Assembly: GCF_003337235.1 (NCBI RefSeq)
Contig: NZ_QPJC01000006.1
Coordinates: 1-64,000, forward strand
Direction: 5' to 3'
Source of the DNA: Halopolyspora algeriensis
Lineage (GTDB): Bacteria > Actinomycetota > Actinomycetes > Mycobacteriales > Pseudonocardiaceae
DNA length: 64,000 nt
In this document: in pieces, positions 14,134 through 23,217 of the stretch
Position numbering within the stretch: position 1 is the first letter of the stretch
Layout: every line of letters begins with the position of its first letter
Position numbers and translations under genes: made by a program
Notes under the pieces: model-generated
What the model was told of the DNA's origin: nothing
The model's input: only the letters and a program-made list of their open reading frames with translations
The model's database searches: none

Positions 14134-17073
14134 ATGTCACCGCAGGACAGCGTGGCCGGCGCGCCGAGCACAGGGTTCGAGTTCCGTGTCCTCGGTCCGC
14201 TGGAAGTGCTGCACTGCGGTGTGTGCAGGCAACTGGGTCACTCCGGCATGCGCAGCGTGCTGGCTTGCCTGCTGTTCGAACCGAACCAAGCCGTGTCGAT
14301 GGATCGGCTCATCGACACGTTGTGGGCCGAGACGCCACCGGCCACGGCGCGCACGATCATCCACGGCCACATCTCCAAGCTGCGCAAGCTGTTCACCGCG
14401 GCACCGGTCACCGAGGGTGAGGACGTACCCGCCATCATCACGCGGGCCCCCGGCTATCTGCTCACGGTCAGCAGCGATCGCATTGATGCGCACCGGGCCC
14501 GGGCGCTGATCGACCACGCGCGCGGTCTCGAACCGCCCGAGCGTTCCCGGGTGCTGTCCGAAGCGCTCGCCCTCTGGCGGGGCCCGGCCCTCGCCGATAT
14601 CGCGTCGGACCGGCTGCGCCGGACGATCGCGGCGAACCTCGACGAGTTGCGCCTGTTCGCGCTGGAGGAGCGCATTGCCGCGGACCTGGAACTCGGATAC
14701 CACCAGCACCTGGTGACCGAGCTTTCCGGCCTGGTCGACGAGTACCCACTGCGAGAGCGCCTGACCGGCCTGCTCATACTCGCCCACCACCGGTCCGGGC
14801 AGCGAGCGCAGGCACAGGCCCGGTACCACGCCCTGCGCGAGCGGCTGTCCGACGAGTTCGGTATCGATCCCGGCCCGGAACTGCGCTCCCTGTACGAGCG
14901 GATGCTCCGGGACGACGAGACACTGCTCGCCCACCACCGCGAATCGGTGACCACCACGTCGGCCGGTGATGGCGGCGCACATCAGGTCCCCGCGGAACTG
15001 CCGCCCGCGGTGGCCGGGTTCGTGGGACGGGAACGGGAGCTGGCGGCACTGGACCGGATACTGGCCGATCGGGAACAAGGCACGGCGAACCTGCTCACCG
15101 TGCTCACCGGACCTGCGGGGGTCGGCAAGAGCGCCCTCGCGGTGGTCTGGGCGCATCGCATCGCCCATACCTTTCCCGACGGCCGACTCCACGCCTCGTT
15201 GCGGGGATTCGACTCCGAGCGAGCTCCGCTGTCCCCCGGTGAGGTGCTGGCCGGTTTTTTGAAGGCCCTGGGAGTGGCTGCCGATGCGATCCCGGTGGAT
15301 CTCGACGAGCGGGCTGCGTTGTACCGCTCGTTGCTGGCCGACCGGCGGGTGCTGGTGCTGCTCGACGATGCCAGGGATACCGACCAGGTCCGGCCGCTCC
15401 TGCCCGGCAGCCCGGGATCGCTGGTCGTGGTGACCAGTCGCCGCCGGCTCGACGGGCTCGTGGTGCGCAGTGGCGCGCGGATGCTGCCGCTGGAGACACT
15501 GCCCGCTTCCGCGGCCGTCGAGCTTCTCGACCGGGCGGGTGTGCCCGGCAGGTCGGCTTCCGAACCGGTCGCCGCGCGCCGGCTCGCCGATCTGTGCGGG
15601 GGGTTGCCCCTGGCCTTGCGCATCGCGGCCGCACGGCTGGCGGCCGGCCCGGGACGCAGCGTGGCCGAGCTGGTCTGCGAGCTCACCGACGAGCGGAACC
15701 GGCTGCACGGGTTGGACATCGACGATCCCGACACCAGCGTGCGGCGGGCGTTCGACCTTTCCTACCGCAACCTGCATCCCGCACACGCCACCATGTTCCG
15801 CCTGCTGGGGGTGATGCCCGGGCACACCTTCACCCCGCACACCGTGGCCGCGTTGTGCGGCACCGATCCCGATACGGCGCGGCACCGCCTGCGGGCGCTC
15901 GCGCTGGCGCATCTGGTGACCGAATCCGAGCCGGACCGCTTCGGTATGCACGATCTGCTGCGGCTGTACGCGCGGGAGCTGCTCGCCGCCTGCGCCGGGA
16001 CGCAGGACGTCTCCGACGCGCACTGTGCCGAAACGGCTCTGCGCAGGCTGCTGCATCACTACCTGGTGGTCGCCGACCACGCACGTCGCTTCCTGCGTCC
16101 CGCCCGCGACGAGCTGGACTATTCCGGAGACGGCACCACGGTGCGCCCGTACATCACCGACCGTACCGAGGCACTGGAGTGGTTCGACGCGGAATGGCCG
16201 AACCTCGTGGCGGCGATCCGCGCCGCCCATGCCGAGGGGCTGCACGAGTACGCCTGGCCACTGGTGCGTCTGCAGTTCAACTACCTCATGGTGCGCTGCC
16301 CGTGGGAGGACTGGATCACGGTGTACAGCACCGGGATGGCCTCCGCGGGCAAGCTCGACGATCCGGCGGGCAAGGTGCTCATGTCCGCCGGCCTCGGTGT
16401 CGCGTACGCGCGGTCGGGCAATCCCGCGATGGCGCTGGAGCACTACACCTCCTCCCACGAGGGTGCGGTGGCCGCGGGCCGGCCGAGCTGGCTGGCCATG
16501 ACCCAGGTCAACATGGGGAGCGCGCTGTTCCGGCTGGGCCGCTACGGCGAGGCACGGCGGCACTGCGAGGAAGCGCTGGAGACCTACCGCGAACTCGGTG
16601 ACCGCTATCGCGAAGCCGGTGCCCTGAACAACCTCGCTCAGGTGGAGCAGGTCAGCGGGGAACGGGAGGCCGCCCTGGCCCACCTGCGCGAGGCCGAAGC
16701 GATGTATCGGGAGGCCGACGACCTGGAAGTCCTCGCGATGGTGCTGAACAACTGCGGGGAGGTCAGTACCGAATTGGGCCGCGTGGCCGAGGCCGAGCGC
16801 TACCATCACGAGGCACTGGAGGTCGCGCAGCGGTGCGGCTCGGCGATGCGGCAGGCCGCCGCCAATCTCGGTCTGGGGGACGCGGCCGCGCTGCGCGAGG
16901 ACCGTGCGGTGGCCCGAACGCGCTGGGAGACCGCGCTGGCGATTTTCCGGGCGGGTGGTTCCCCGCGTGCGGAGGATGCGCGCACCCGGCTGAACGCGTT
17001 GCCCCACGGGCACCGCGCCGGTTTGCCGCCCGGGGCAGAGGGCTGCACGGCAGGGTCCGGCCACAGCGCTTAG
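14134..17073 (+). CDS. SARP-family transcriptional regulator with NB-ARC and TPR (AfsR-type)
   Basis: A 979-residue regulator with the AfsR layout. An OmpR-like winged helix lies at about 15-105 (LGPLEVLH, HGHISKLRK), a BTAD domain at about 112-257, an NB-ARC STAND ATPase from about 295 (FVGRERELAALD; Walker A GPAGVGKSALAVV near 325; Walker B RVLVLLDDARD near 407; GLPLALRI), and TPR repeats at about 740-960 with repeated ALNNLAQVEQ-like helices. AfsR-type proteins activate secondary metabolism or differentiation genes and switch by nucleotide binding. No biosynthetic cluster is adjacent, so targets are elsewhere or local. An inverted repeat covers the start region. The stop is followed by a hairpin terminator. 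Confidence 0.93.
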   Translation: MSPQDSVAGAPSTGFEFRVLGPLEVLHCGVCRQLGHSGMRSVLACLLFEPNQAVSMDRLIDTLWAETPPATARTIIHGHISKLRKLFTAAPVTEGEDVPAIITRAPGYLLTVSSDRIDAHRARALIDHARGLEPPERSRVLSEALALWRGPALADIASDRLRRTIAANLDELRLFALEERIAADLELGYHQHLVTELSGLVDEYPLRERLTGLLILAHHRSGQRAQAQARYHALRERLSDEFGIDPGPELRSLYERMLRDDETLLAHHRESVTTTSAGDGGAHQVPAELPPAVAGFVGRERELAALDRILADREQGTANLLTVLTGPAGVGKSALAVVWAHRIAHTFPDGRLHASLRGFDSERAPLSPGEVLAGFLKALGVAADAIPVDLDERAALYRSLLADRRVLVLLDDARDTDQVRPLLPGSPGSLVVVTSRRRLDGLVVRSGARMLPLETLPASAAVELLDRAGVPGRSASEPVAARRLADLCGGLPLALRIAAARLAAGPGRSVAELVCELTDERNRLHGLDIDDPDTSVRRAFDLSYRNLHPAHATMFRLLGVMPGHTFTPHTVAALCGTDPDTARHRLRALALAHLVTESEPDRFGMHDLLRLYARELLAACAGTQDVSDAHCAETALRRLLHHYLVVADHARRFLRPARDELDYSGDGTTVRPYITDRTEALEWFDAEWPNLVAAIRAAHAEGLHEYAWPLVRLQFNYLMVRCPWEDWITVYSTGMASAGKLDDPAGKVLMSAGLGVAYARSGNPAMALEHYTSSHEGAVAAGRPSWLAMTQVNMGSALFRLGRYGEARRHCEEALETYRELGDRYREAGALNNLAQVEQVSGEREAALAHLREAEAMYREADDLEVLAMVLNNCGEVSTELGRVAEAERYHHEALEVAQRCGSAMRQAAANLGLGDAAALREDRAVARTRWETALAIFRAGGSPRAEDARTRLNALPHGHRAGLPPGAEGCTAGSGHSA

Positions 17074-17378
17074 CCATCGTTTAGCCGGCACTTAGCCGAC
17101 TCTGCAATCTTGTGTGATGTGCGGGCCGGTGGTGCTACCCGGCGGGCCGGCTTTGCACAGGGCGGCTCTGGGGGTTCGAGGGGTCGCCCGTTGTCCCGAC
17201 CGGGGGTGCGCCGGAAGGCGGGTCGGGACGCTCGTCGCGGGGGTCAGGTATCCGGGAGGGTGCTCCCTCCCGGACGGACGTGGGGGTGAGTGCGGCTCGC
17301 CGGAGGCACACCGGTGAGCCGCACTCGTTCCGTGCTCGGACATGCGGGAACGCGCCACCGAACCGGCGCAGGACGCCT
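17074..17378. other. Convergent intergenic region after SARP gene
   Basis: A 305-base convergent gap containing the long hairpin at 17288-17326. Nothing coding is supported; frames on both strands are low-complexity, GC-rich and lack ribosome sites. Confidence 0.6.
17288..17326. terminator. Long hairpin, bidirectional terminator candidate
   Basis: GAGTGCGGCTC (17288-17298) pairs perfectly with GAGCCGCACTC (17316-17326), and four further inner pairs can form around a 7-base loop. It lies between the SARP gene and the convergent SGNH hydrolase gene. Confidence 0.7.
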
Positions 17379-18188
17379 CTACAGGCGCTGCAGTTCCGGG
17401 CGCTTGGGACTCCGCCCGTCACCGGAGGAGCGGCCGCGCAGGCGCCGACCGATCCACGGTGCGAGATGCTCGCGCACCCATCGGAGGTCCTCGGTGAGCT
17501 GGACGTGCCACGGGCGTTCGGGCTGGGGTGGCCAGGAACGACGCCAGTCCTCGTCGACCTCGAGGCCCAGTGTCTCGGCGGCGCGCAGAGCGACGCGGCG
17601 GTGCCCCTCCGGGGACAGGTGCAGGCGGTCGGTGCTCCAGGCGCGCGGATCCTGCAACACGCGCATCGACCAGAGATCGATGACCCGGCACTCGTGCCGC
17701 TCGGCGATCGCCCACAGGTGGGAGTTGTACGTACCGACCCTGCCCCGCACGTGTCGCATCACCGGCACCTGTCTGGTGTCGAACCCCGTGCCTATCAGTA
17801 CCTGCGCACCGTGAGCGCGCAGCTCGGCCACGGCCGCATCGAAGCGCTCGGCGAGCAGATCGGGATCATTGCCCGGCCGGAGGATGTCGTTTCCTCCCGC
17901 GACCAGCGATACCAGTGACGGTCGGAGCGCCAGCGCCGCCGGGAGCTGATCGCCGATGACCTGATCGAGCAGTTTGCCTCGGACGGCGAGATTGGCGTAA
18001 TGCAGCTCCGGGTCGTTCGCAGCCAGGATCTCCGCGAGACGGTCCGCCCATCCCCGGTAGCTCGCATTGTCGGCAGCGGGATCGTTCAGGCCTTCGGTGA
18101 AGCTGTCCCCGATGGCGACATAGCTGTTCGCGCGGTGCGCGGTCACGCTGCTGCCGGAGTCGTGCGCCCGTTCCCGTCCTCGCCCCAT
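17379..18188 (-). CDS. SGNH/GDSL-family hydrolase
   Basis: A 269-residue esterase/lipase-like hydrolase. The four SGNH blocks are visible: the nucleophile Ser in AIGDSFTEG (about residue 26), Gly in the LAVRGKL block, Asn in SLVAGGNDIL, and the Asp/His pair in STDRLHLSPEGH (about residue 205). No signal peptide follows the chosen start, ATG 18188, which sits behind GGAAGGAAG; longer in-frame starts have no ribosome site. The last 40 residues are Arg/Pro-rich. It probably hydrolyses an ester or acyl group in the cytoplasm. Substrate unknown. Confidence 0.88.
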   Translation of the reverse strand: MGRGRERAHDSGSSVTAHRANSYVAIGDSFTEGLNDPAADNASYRGWADRLAEILAANDPELHYANLAVRGKLLDQVIGDQLPAALALRPSLVSLVAGGNDILRPGNDPDLLAERFDAAVAELRAHGAQVLIGTGFDTRQVPVMRHVRGRVGTYNSHLWAIAERHECRVIDLWSMRVLQDPRAWSTDRLHLSPEGHRRVALRAAETLGLEVDEDWRRSWPPQPERPWHVQLTEDLRWVREHLAPWIGRRLRGRSSGDGRSPKRPELQRL

Positions 18189-18597
18189 CGATCTTCCTTC
18201 CGTCTGCAGATGCTCGTCGGTACGGCTCCCGGCATTCCGGGGAGGCCGTGCGGAGGCCGTGCCTTCCCACCCGCTGTGGCCGACGATCACCACAGTGGCG
18301 GGTCGCGTCCTCCCTACGCCAGCGTCGGTACGGGGATGCGTGATTAACGGCACGTCGAAGTCTAGATATTCCTCCGTGCGGAGCCGCGGCGGTTTTGTGA
18401 AAACGCCGATACGGGGAAACGGCGACTGCTACCGTCCGGCGACACGTAACGAAACAGCGAGGGGACTCATCGTGTCGGAATCGATGTGCGGTCGTAGCGG
18501 CAGATGTGTCCCCGCCGGTGCCGGAGTCGAAAAGCGGCATGTTCGCGTGTGCAGGATCTGGTGTGTCCGCCGGTAGTGGGGATGAACTGGGGGAGTC
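18189..18597. other. Divergent intergenic region, SGNH hydrolase / Pro-rich protein
   Basis: This 409-base region must contain promoters in both directions. A comparatively AT-rich patch at about 18340-18410 is the likeliest promoter area. It also contains a small Cys-rich frame at 18472-18576, listed separately. Confidence 0.5.
18472..18576 (+). CDS. Possible 34-residue Cys-rich small protein
   Basis: A GTG-started frame of 34 codons follows a good ribosome site (GCGAGGGGACTCATC). The product has four cysteines in two pairs (MCGRSGRC and CRIWC) and is basic. It lies just upstream of the Pro-rich/EspG pair and could be a leader peptide or small partner. It may equally be chance; codon statistics cannot judge so short a frame. 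Confidence 0.22.
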   Translation: MSESMCGRSGRCVPAGAGVEKRHVRVCRIWCVRR

Positions 18598-19497
18598 GTG
18601 ACGTCACCACGGGAGTCGGTCCCGGAATCGGCAAGGCCCGATCGCCACCCTCCCGCGGACCGACCTGCCGATCCGGGTGGGCGGCGCCGTGCGGAGGAGT
18701 CCCGCGGCATGCTTCGTGCCGGGCCCGCCGCGCCACCACCGGGACCACCTGCCGAGCCGCCCGGCGTACCGGGGGCCGGGCAGGCGGCAGTACCGCCCCG
18801 CCCGGGGCCGCCTCGTTTCGTCCTTCGGGCGGAGTTCGCCGCCCTCGCGGCGGAAGTGGATCCCCTTGCCTTGTGGAGGCGTATCGACCGAATCCGGGAT
18901 CGATTCGTTCACGAACAGCGGCAGAAGCACTCACTCCGCCCGCAGGCGGATACGCACCGCCCGGAGTCCACGGCTGCGCCGGGGCGCGCCCCGGCCGGGC
19001 CGGTCCCGGTGCTGTCGGGTGAGCTCGGTGTGCACGGAGATCTCCGGGTTTCCGCGGGCTCGGGGGAATCCACTGCGGGCGAGCCCACCGGCCCGAGAGC
19101 TCCCGCGCCGCCGCCTGCGCAGCAATCGCCTGCGCAGCAGCCGAGCTCCCCGGTCGCCGACCGACCGCCGAAGTACCAACCGCGGCCCGACGGCGGTTTC
19201 GGCCCGATGGGCTCCGGCGTGTGGGCAGGGTCCACGAGCGGGCCGAGCCACTCGTCCAGAGACGCGGGGAGCCGCGTGCCGCACGGATCCGGCGGTGCCC
19301 CCTACGGGGCCGAGGGACGTGGTGACGGCACCGGACTGCGCAGCCGGCCACGATCCCGCACGGGCGAGGCCGAAGCCGGTGCGGTGCCGCAGTTTCTCGT
19401 CGAGGCCGACGACATCTTCGGTCCCGAGGACGGTGGTGGCAGGCTGGTCGCCCCACCGGTCATCGGTGAGGCCCCTTCGACCTACCGGGATTTCTAG
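18598..19497 (+). CDS. Pro-rich, largely disordered protein linked to EspG
   Basis: A 299-residue protein that I do not recognise. It is dominated by Pro, Gly, Ser and Arg and probably disordered, apart from one helical patch (about residues 75-108: FVLRAEFAALAAEVDPLALW). The gene starts at GTG 18598 right after GGGGGAGTC and ends as TAG directly followed by the ATG of the EspG-like gene, so the two are coupled. In ESX loci EspG chaperones usually follow PE/PPE genes; this protein occupies the PPE position but lacks PE or PPE motifs. It may be an ESX substrate or accessory protein specific to this lineage. Confidence 0.6.
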   Translation: MTSPRESVPESARPDRHPPADRPADPGGRRRAEESRGMLRAGPAAPPPGPPAEPPGVPGAGQAAVPPRPGPPRFVLRAEFAALAAEVDPLALWRRIDRIRDRFVHEQRQKHSLRPQADTHRPESTAAPGRAPAGPVPVLSGELGVHGDLRVSAGSGESTAGEPTGPRAPAPPPAQQSPAQQPSSPVADRPPKYQPRPDGGFGPMGSGVWAGSTSGPSHSSRDAGSRVPHGSGGAPYGAEGRGDGTGLRSRPRSRTGEAEAGAVPQFLVEADDIFGPEDGGGRLVAPPVIGEAPSTYRDF

Positions 19498-20250
19498 ATG
19501 GTCGGCGCGATCACCTTGTCCATCCCTGCGGTGGACGTGCTCGGCGAGCGGCTCAACCTCGACGTCCGGCAGTACCCGTTCGAGATTCCCCGGTTCGGTG
19601 GGACTCCGGCGGAGCGCTCCGGGATCGAGCAGCAGGTCGGCGACGAACTCGAAGCGGCGGGACTGGGCCGGGCAGGTCGGCCCGAGCCGGAGGTCGCCGA
19701 CGCCCTGTACCTCCTGTCGAGCTCGGAGATCTCCGTCGCGGCGGTCGGATTGCTCGACGTTCGCACCGGACAGTGGCTGGCCGCTCGTGTGGTGGCGACC
19801 GGAGAGGTGGGTGTCCTCGGCATCATCACCGGTCGGGGTCTGCGGATGGAGTTCCTGCCCCCCGAGAACCTCCCCGAGACCTGCGCCGGCCTGCTCCCGC
19901 AGGCCCCTCCGGGAGCCGGAGAGGCCGTGTCGGTCACGATGTCCTCGAGCGCGGGAGAGCACGGACGCAGCGATCCGCGGATAGCGGAATCGGGCGGCAT
20001 GCGCGCCGTGGAAGCGATCACCGGGCTGGCCCGGTATCGCATCGGTCACTACGTCGTCACCGGCACCGACCGCAGGGGGCGGAGTACGCGGTTGCCCGCC
20101 CTCGCCTGGTTCGACACCGAGCACGGTCGCTACACGATGCTCGGAGATCGCTCCGCTGCGGGCGAGGAGGTACTCACCTGCACGCCGGTGGACAGGCAGC
20201 GATTGCTGAGCCAACTCACCGGACTGCGCGATCGAGCCCACCGCCGGTAG
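19498..20250 (+). CDS. EspG-family ESX secretion-associated chaperone
   Basis: A 250-residue protein of the EspG family, cytoplasmic chaperones that bind PPE-type ESX substrates. Family features are the LDVRQYPFEIPRFG block after an N-terminal strand, alternating strands and helices (EISVAAVGLLD, WLAARVVATGEVGVLG), and a C-terminal beta sheet containing HYVVTGTDR and RYTMLGDRS. It is directly downstream of the Pro-rich protein with no spacer. No ESX core genes (eccB, eccC, eccD, mycP) lie in the window, so the export machine must be elsewhere. Confidence 0.85.
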   Translation: MVGAITLSIPAVDVLGERLNLDVRQYPFEIPRFGGTPAERSGIEQQVGDELEAAGLGRAGRPEPEVADALYLLSSSEISVAAVGLLDVRTGQWLAARVVATGEVGVLGIITGRGLRMEFLPPENLPETCAGLLPQAPPGAGEAVSVTMSSSAGEHGRSDPRIAESGGMRAVEAITGLARYRIGHYVVTGTDRRGRSTRLPALAWFDTEHGRYTMLGDRSAAGEEVLTCTPVDRQRLLSQLTGLRDRAHRR

Positions 20251-20315
20251 CCGGCATGGTTGCGCGCAACACCGGTGGGTGCGTGGTTCGCGGCCGGTAA
20301 GGCAGGCTGAACCGT

Positions 20316-20984
20316 GTGATGCAGGACCGGCGGACCGAGACGATCTCCGACAGCGAACCCGACAGGGACTCGCTGATGCGCCTGCTCGGAGGGCGGACCA
20401 GCGCGCTCGATGCCAGCGCGCCGCCGGTGGCGTTCGGGCTCGGATGGCTGCTCTCCGGGGAGTCGATCGCGACCGGCGGGACGGTGGCCGTCATCGTCGG
20501 CGCTCTGATCGGGTTGTGGCGGCTGTTCCGGGGCGCGCGCCCGCTGGCGGTGCTCGTGAGCCTGCTCGGAGTGATGCTCGGCGCGGTGGTCGCCTTGCGT
20601 ACCGGCTACGCGGCCGACTTCTTCCTCATCCGGTTGGGGACCAATGCTGCGAGTGCACTGGCCTGGATGATCAGCATCGCGGTGCGCTGGCCGTTGCTCG
20701 GCGTGGTCGTCGGTACGCTGCTCGGTCAGCGCACGCACTGGCGCCGGGACCCGGCACTGCTGCGCGCCCACAGCCGGGCCAGTTGGGTATGGGTGGGCCA
20801 GTATGTCGTGCGGTTGATCGTGTTTCTCCCGCTGTGGTCGATCAACGCCGTGGTCGCACTCAGTGCCGCCCAGGTCGTGCTGACCTGGCCGCTGGTGGCG
20901 GCATGTGTGGCCCTGAGCTGGTGGGTGTTGCGTTCGGTACTGCCCGACGACCATCCCGGCCTGCGGCACCCCCGGGTGGAATGA
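20316..20984 (+). CDS. DUF3159 integral membrane protein
   Basis: A 222-residue membrane protein with about six hydrophobic helices and the DUF3159 pattern (LLGGRTSALDASAPPVAFGLGW near the N-terminus, RWPLLGVVVGTLLG in the middle). Adjacent GTG and ATG codons at 20316 and 20319 are both possible starts. The family is conserved in Actinobacteria and has no assigned function. The gene ends close to a hairpin and converges on the GlcNAc-kinase-like gene. Confidence 0.85.
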   Translation: MMQDRRTETISDSEPDRDSLMRLLGGRTSALDASAPPVAFGLGWLLSGESIATGGTVAVIVGALIGLWRLFRGARPLAVLVSLLGVMLGAVVALRTGYAADFFLIRLGTNAASALAWMISIAVRWPLLGVVVGTLLGQRTHWRRDPALLRAHSRASWVWVGQYVVRLIVFLPLWSINAVVALSAAQVVLTWPLVAACVALSWWVLRSVLPDDHPGLRHPRVE

Positions 20985-20996
20985 GCGACGGTGCCG

Positions 20997-21015
20997 CCCG
21001 GCCACCGTGGCCGGG
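20997..21015. terminator. Hairpin between convergent genes
   Basis: CCCGGCCA and TGGCCGGG form an 8-pair GC-rich stem with loop CCG, 13 bases past the DUF3159 stop. It could end transcription from both directions. Confidence 0.6.
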
Positions 21016-21040
21016 TCGTCTTCTCGCACGCTTGCGCACG

Positions 21041-22099
21041 TCACCGGGCAGGGTCGTGGCGGTGAGGAGTTCCGAAGAACCGGGCGTGCAGTTCCTCGGG
21101 GGAGTGGCGGGCACCGGCCACCTCGAGCGCCGCCAGCCATGCCGCTCCCACCGCACCACTTCCGGCCGTGTACGGCGTTCCCAGCCCCCTGTGGCCGAGT
21201 TCGGTCTCGAGCGCCGCCCGGACCGGGTTGCCCGCGGCGATCAGGCTTCCCGCGAGCACGATCGGTGCCGTGTCGTCGTCGGTCCGGGTCGCGCGCACCG
21301 TGTCGGCCAGCAGGGACGCCGCCCGGTGCACGATGCCGGCCGCGGCCACACTGCCGGAGTGCGCGGATGCGGTCACGAGCGGAGCGATCTCGGCCAGCCG
21401 GACCGGTGCCGCGGCATTGACCGCCGTGATCAGCCGCCTGCGCTCCTCGGCAGGCGGGTCGCAGGGTGAGCCCGCTGTGCCCAGCAACTCGCTGCGCACC
21501 GACTCCACCAGCGGATCGAGCCGCCGGTGCCGCCGCCCCGGGACGTGCTCCTGCAGGGCGTGTCCGTCCAGGGCACGCAGGGTCTCCCGCACCGCCTCGC
21601 GGCCGAGCCAGAACGCCGACCCTTCGTCACCGAGCAGCCATCCGTAGCCGCCCGAGGTGGCCGCGAGCCGGTGTGCGGTGATCCTGGCGGCGATCGCACC
21701 GGTCCCGGCGATGAGTACCGTGCCGTCGGGCTGCGGCGTTCCGGCGGCGAAGGCGACTTCGCAGTCGCTGACCTCCCGTATCGGGCACTCGAGACCGAGT
21801 CCGGACCAGGCCCGTCCGAACAGCTCGGCCACGGTCGGATCGGCCATCGTGCTGACTCCGGCCATGCCGATCACCCCGTATCGCACGCGTTCCGGCGGCA
21901 CCTCGGACAGGGCGGATCGGGCGGCCCGGGTGATCCGCTCCGCGGCCTGCTCGGGTGGGTGCGAGTTCGGGTTGCCGCCGCCGGCGTGCCCGGTGGCGAT
22001 CGGCTTGCCGGACAGGTCGCCGAGCCAGGCCCGGCTCGACGTGCCGCCTGCGTCGAGGCCGAGGACCAGGGGCGCCCGATCGAGGTTCTCGCGATTCAT
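21041..22099 (-). CDS. BadF/BadG-type ATPase, N-acetylglucosamine kinase-like
   Basis: A 352-residue ASKHA-fold kinase. The phosphate-1 motif is LVLGLDAGGTSSRAWL near the start, and the adenosine/phosphate-2 region is VLIAGTGAIAARI (about 120) followed by GWLLGDEGSAFWLGREAV. This is the pattern of eukaryotic-like N-acetylglucosamine kinases and related BadF proteins. ATG 22099 is chosen because the DAGGT motif should lie near the N-terminus; the frame runs further upstream but only as low-complexity sequence. It is the third gene of a minus-strand run after a dehydratase and a SIS protein. A role in amino-sugar salvage fits, but other sugars are possible. Confidence 0.85.
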   Translation of the reverse strand: MNRENLDRAPLVLGLDAGGTSSRAWLGDLSGKPIATGHAGGGNPNSHPPEQAAERITRAARSALSEVPPERVRYGVIGMAGVSTMADPTVAELFGRAWSGLGLECPIREVSDCEVAFAAGTPQPDGTVLIAGTGAIAARITAHRLAATSGGYGWLLGDEGSAFWLGREAVRETLRALDGHALQEHVPGRRHRRLDPLVESVRSELLGTAGSPCDPPAEERRRLITAVNAAAPVRLAEIAPLVTASAHSGSVAAAGIVHRAASLLADTVRATRTDDDTAPIVLAGSLIAAGNPVRAALETELGHRGLGTPYTAGSGAVGAAWLAALEVAGARHSPEELHARFFGTPHRHDPAR

Positions 22100-22155
22100 C
22101 GAACTCCCATCGGCATCGGTCCCGGCTGTGCCGTCACCCCCTACCGAAAGCACTC

Positions 22156-23217
22156 CTAACGGGTGCGGGTGACCTTGTGCAACCCTCGCGGGCTGTCGGG
22201 ATCGACGTCGCGCGCGAGGGCGAGCCCGAGCGCGAGCCGCTGGACGGGCAGCACTTCCAGGACGGGTGCGAGCTCTTCGGCACAGGAGGCCACCCCGATG
22301 CGGTGTGCGGCGCGGACCTCGGAAGCCGCCGATCCGATCACGCAGATGTCGGCCCCGTGCTCGTGCACCGTGTCGAGCACGGGGCGCATGGCCTCCCCGC
22401 CCCTGCCGGAGCTGCACAGTGCGAGCACGGCCGTCTCGGTGTCGACGGCCGCGACGGGGCCGTGCAGCAGGTCGGCCCCGCTGTAGGCGCGGGCCGAGAG
22501 ATAACTCGTCTCGGCGAGCTTGAGAGCCGCCTCGGCGGCGGTGGCCGAGGAGTAGCCACGTCCGGTGGTGATCATCCCGTTGGCGAAGCGGTAGCGCTGG
22601 ACTGCTTCGTCCACCGCCCCGTCGGAGGTGTCCAGTGCCGTCTGCGCCAGTTCGGGGATCGTCCCGGCCTGTTCCCCACTGCCGCCGCGCACGGCATCGA
22701 TCAGCAGGTACAGGGCGAGCAGCGTCGCGCTGTAGCTTTTGGTGGCCGCCACCGCCTGCTCGGGGCCCGCGTGGATATCCACCGACATTTCGGCGGCCTC
22801 GTTCAGAGCGGATCCGGGGTTGTTGGTGATCGCCACGGTCGTCGCACCGTGCCTGCGCCCGCTTTCGGTCACCTCGAGCAGGTCGGGGGAGCCCCCGCTC
22901 TGGCTCACCGAGAGCAGCAGCACATCGGTCAGGTCCGGGCGTGCCCCGTACAGCGTCGCCGTCGACGGGGAGACCAGCCCGGCCGGGAGCTCCAGCAGTA
23001 TCTCGATGAGGTACTTGGCGTAGACAGCGGCGTGGTCGCTGGATCCCCGGGCGGCCAGCAGCACGAAGCGCGGGCGGCGCTCGGCGATCCGGGCGGCCAC
23101 CTCGCCGATCGCCCGACGCCGGCCGAGCAGTTCGGCGAACACCTGTGGCTGCTCGGCGATCTCGGCGGTCATGTGGCTGCCGGGTGGGTTCCCGGTCCGG
23201 TCGGCGGCTTCGTTCAT
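22156..23217 (-). CDS. Double-SIS-domain protein, GlcN-6-P deaminase/isomerase type
   Basis: A 353-residue protein with two SIS (sugar isomerase) domains, about residues 30-165 and 200-335. Sugar-phosphate binding motifs are LLAARGSSDHAAVYAKYL, LLSVSQSGGSPDLLE and ITTGRGYSSATAAEAALKL. It resembles the isomerase half of glucosamine-6-phosphate synthase without the glutaminase domain, as in NagB-II/AgaS-type deaminases. Together with the adjacent kinase it suggests conversion of phosphorylated amino sugars to fructose-6-phosphate. ATG 23217 is used because upstream sequence is Arg-rich and not conserved-looking; its ribosome site is weak. Confidence 0.85.
   Translation of the reverse strand: MNEAADRTGNPPGSHMTAEIAEQPQVFAELLGRRRAIGEVAARIAERRPRFVLLAARGSSDHAAVYAKYLIEILLELPAGLVSPSTATLYGARPDLTDVLLLSVSQSGGSPDLLEVTESGRRHGATTVAITNNPGSALNEAAEMSVDIHAGPEQAVAATKSYSATLLALYLLIDAVRGGSGEQAGTIPELAQTALDTSDGAVDEAVQRYRFANGMITTGRGYSSATAAEAALKLAETSYLSARAYSGADLLHGPVAAVDTETAVLALCSSGRGGEAMRPVLDTVHEHGADICVIGSAASEVRAAHRIGVASCAEELAPVLEVLPVQRLALGLALARDVDPDSPRGLHKVTRTR

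Noticed and set aside
14137..17091. A 984-codon open frame on the minus strand opposite the SARP gene
   Set aside because: It is exactly antisense to a gene with full domain structure, has low-complexity translation with no motif, and such mirror frames are normal in high-GC codon usage.
22100..22417. An N-terminal extension of the GlcNAc-kinase-like protein
   Set aside because: The extra 106 residues are Arg/Gly low-complexity and overlap the SIS gene; the DAGGT motif should be near the N-terminus.
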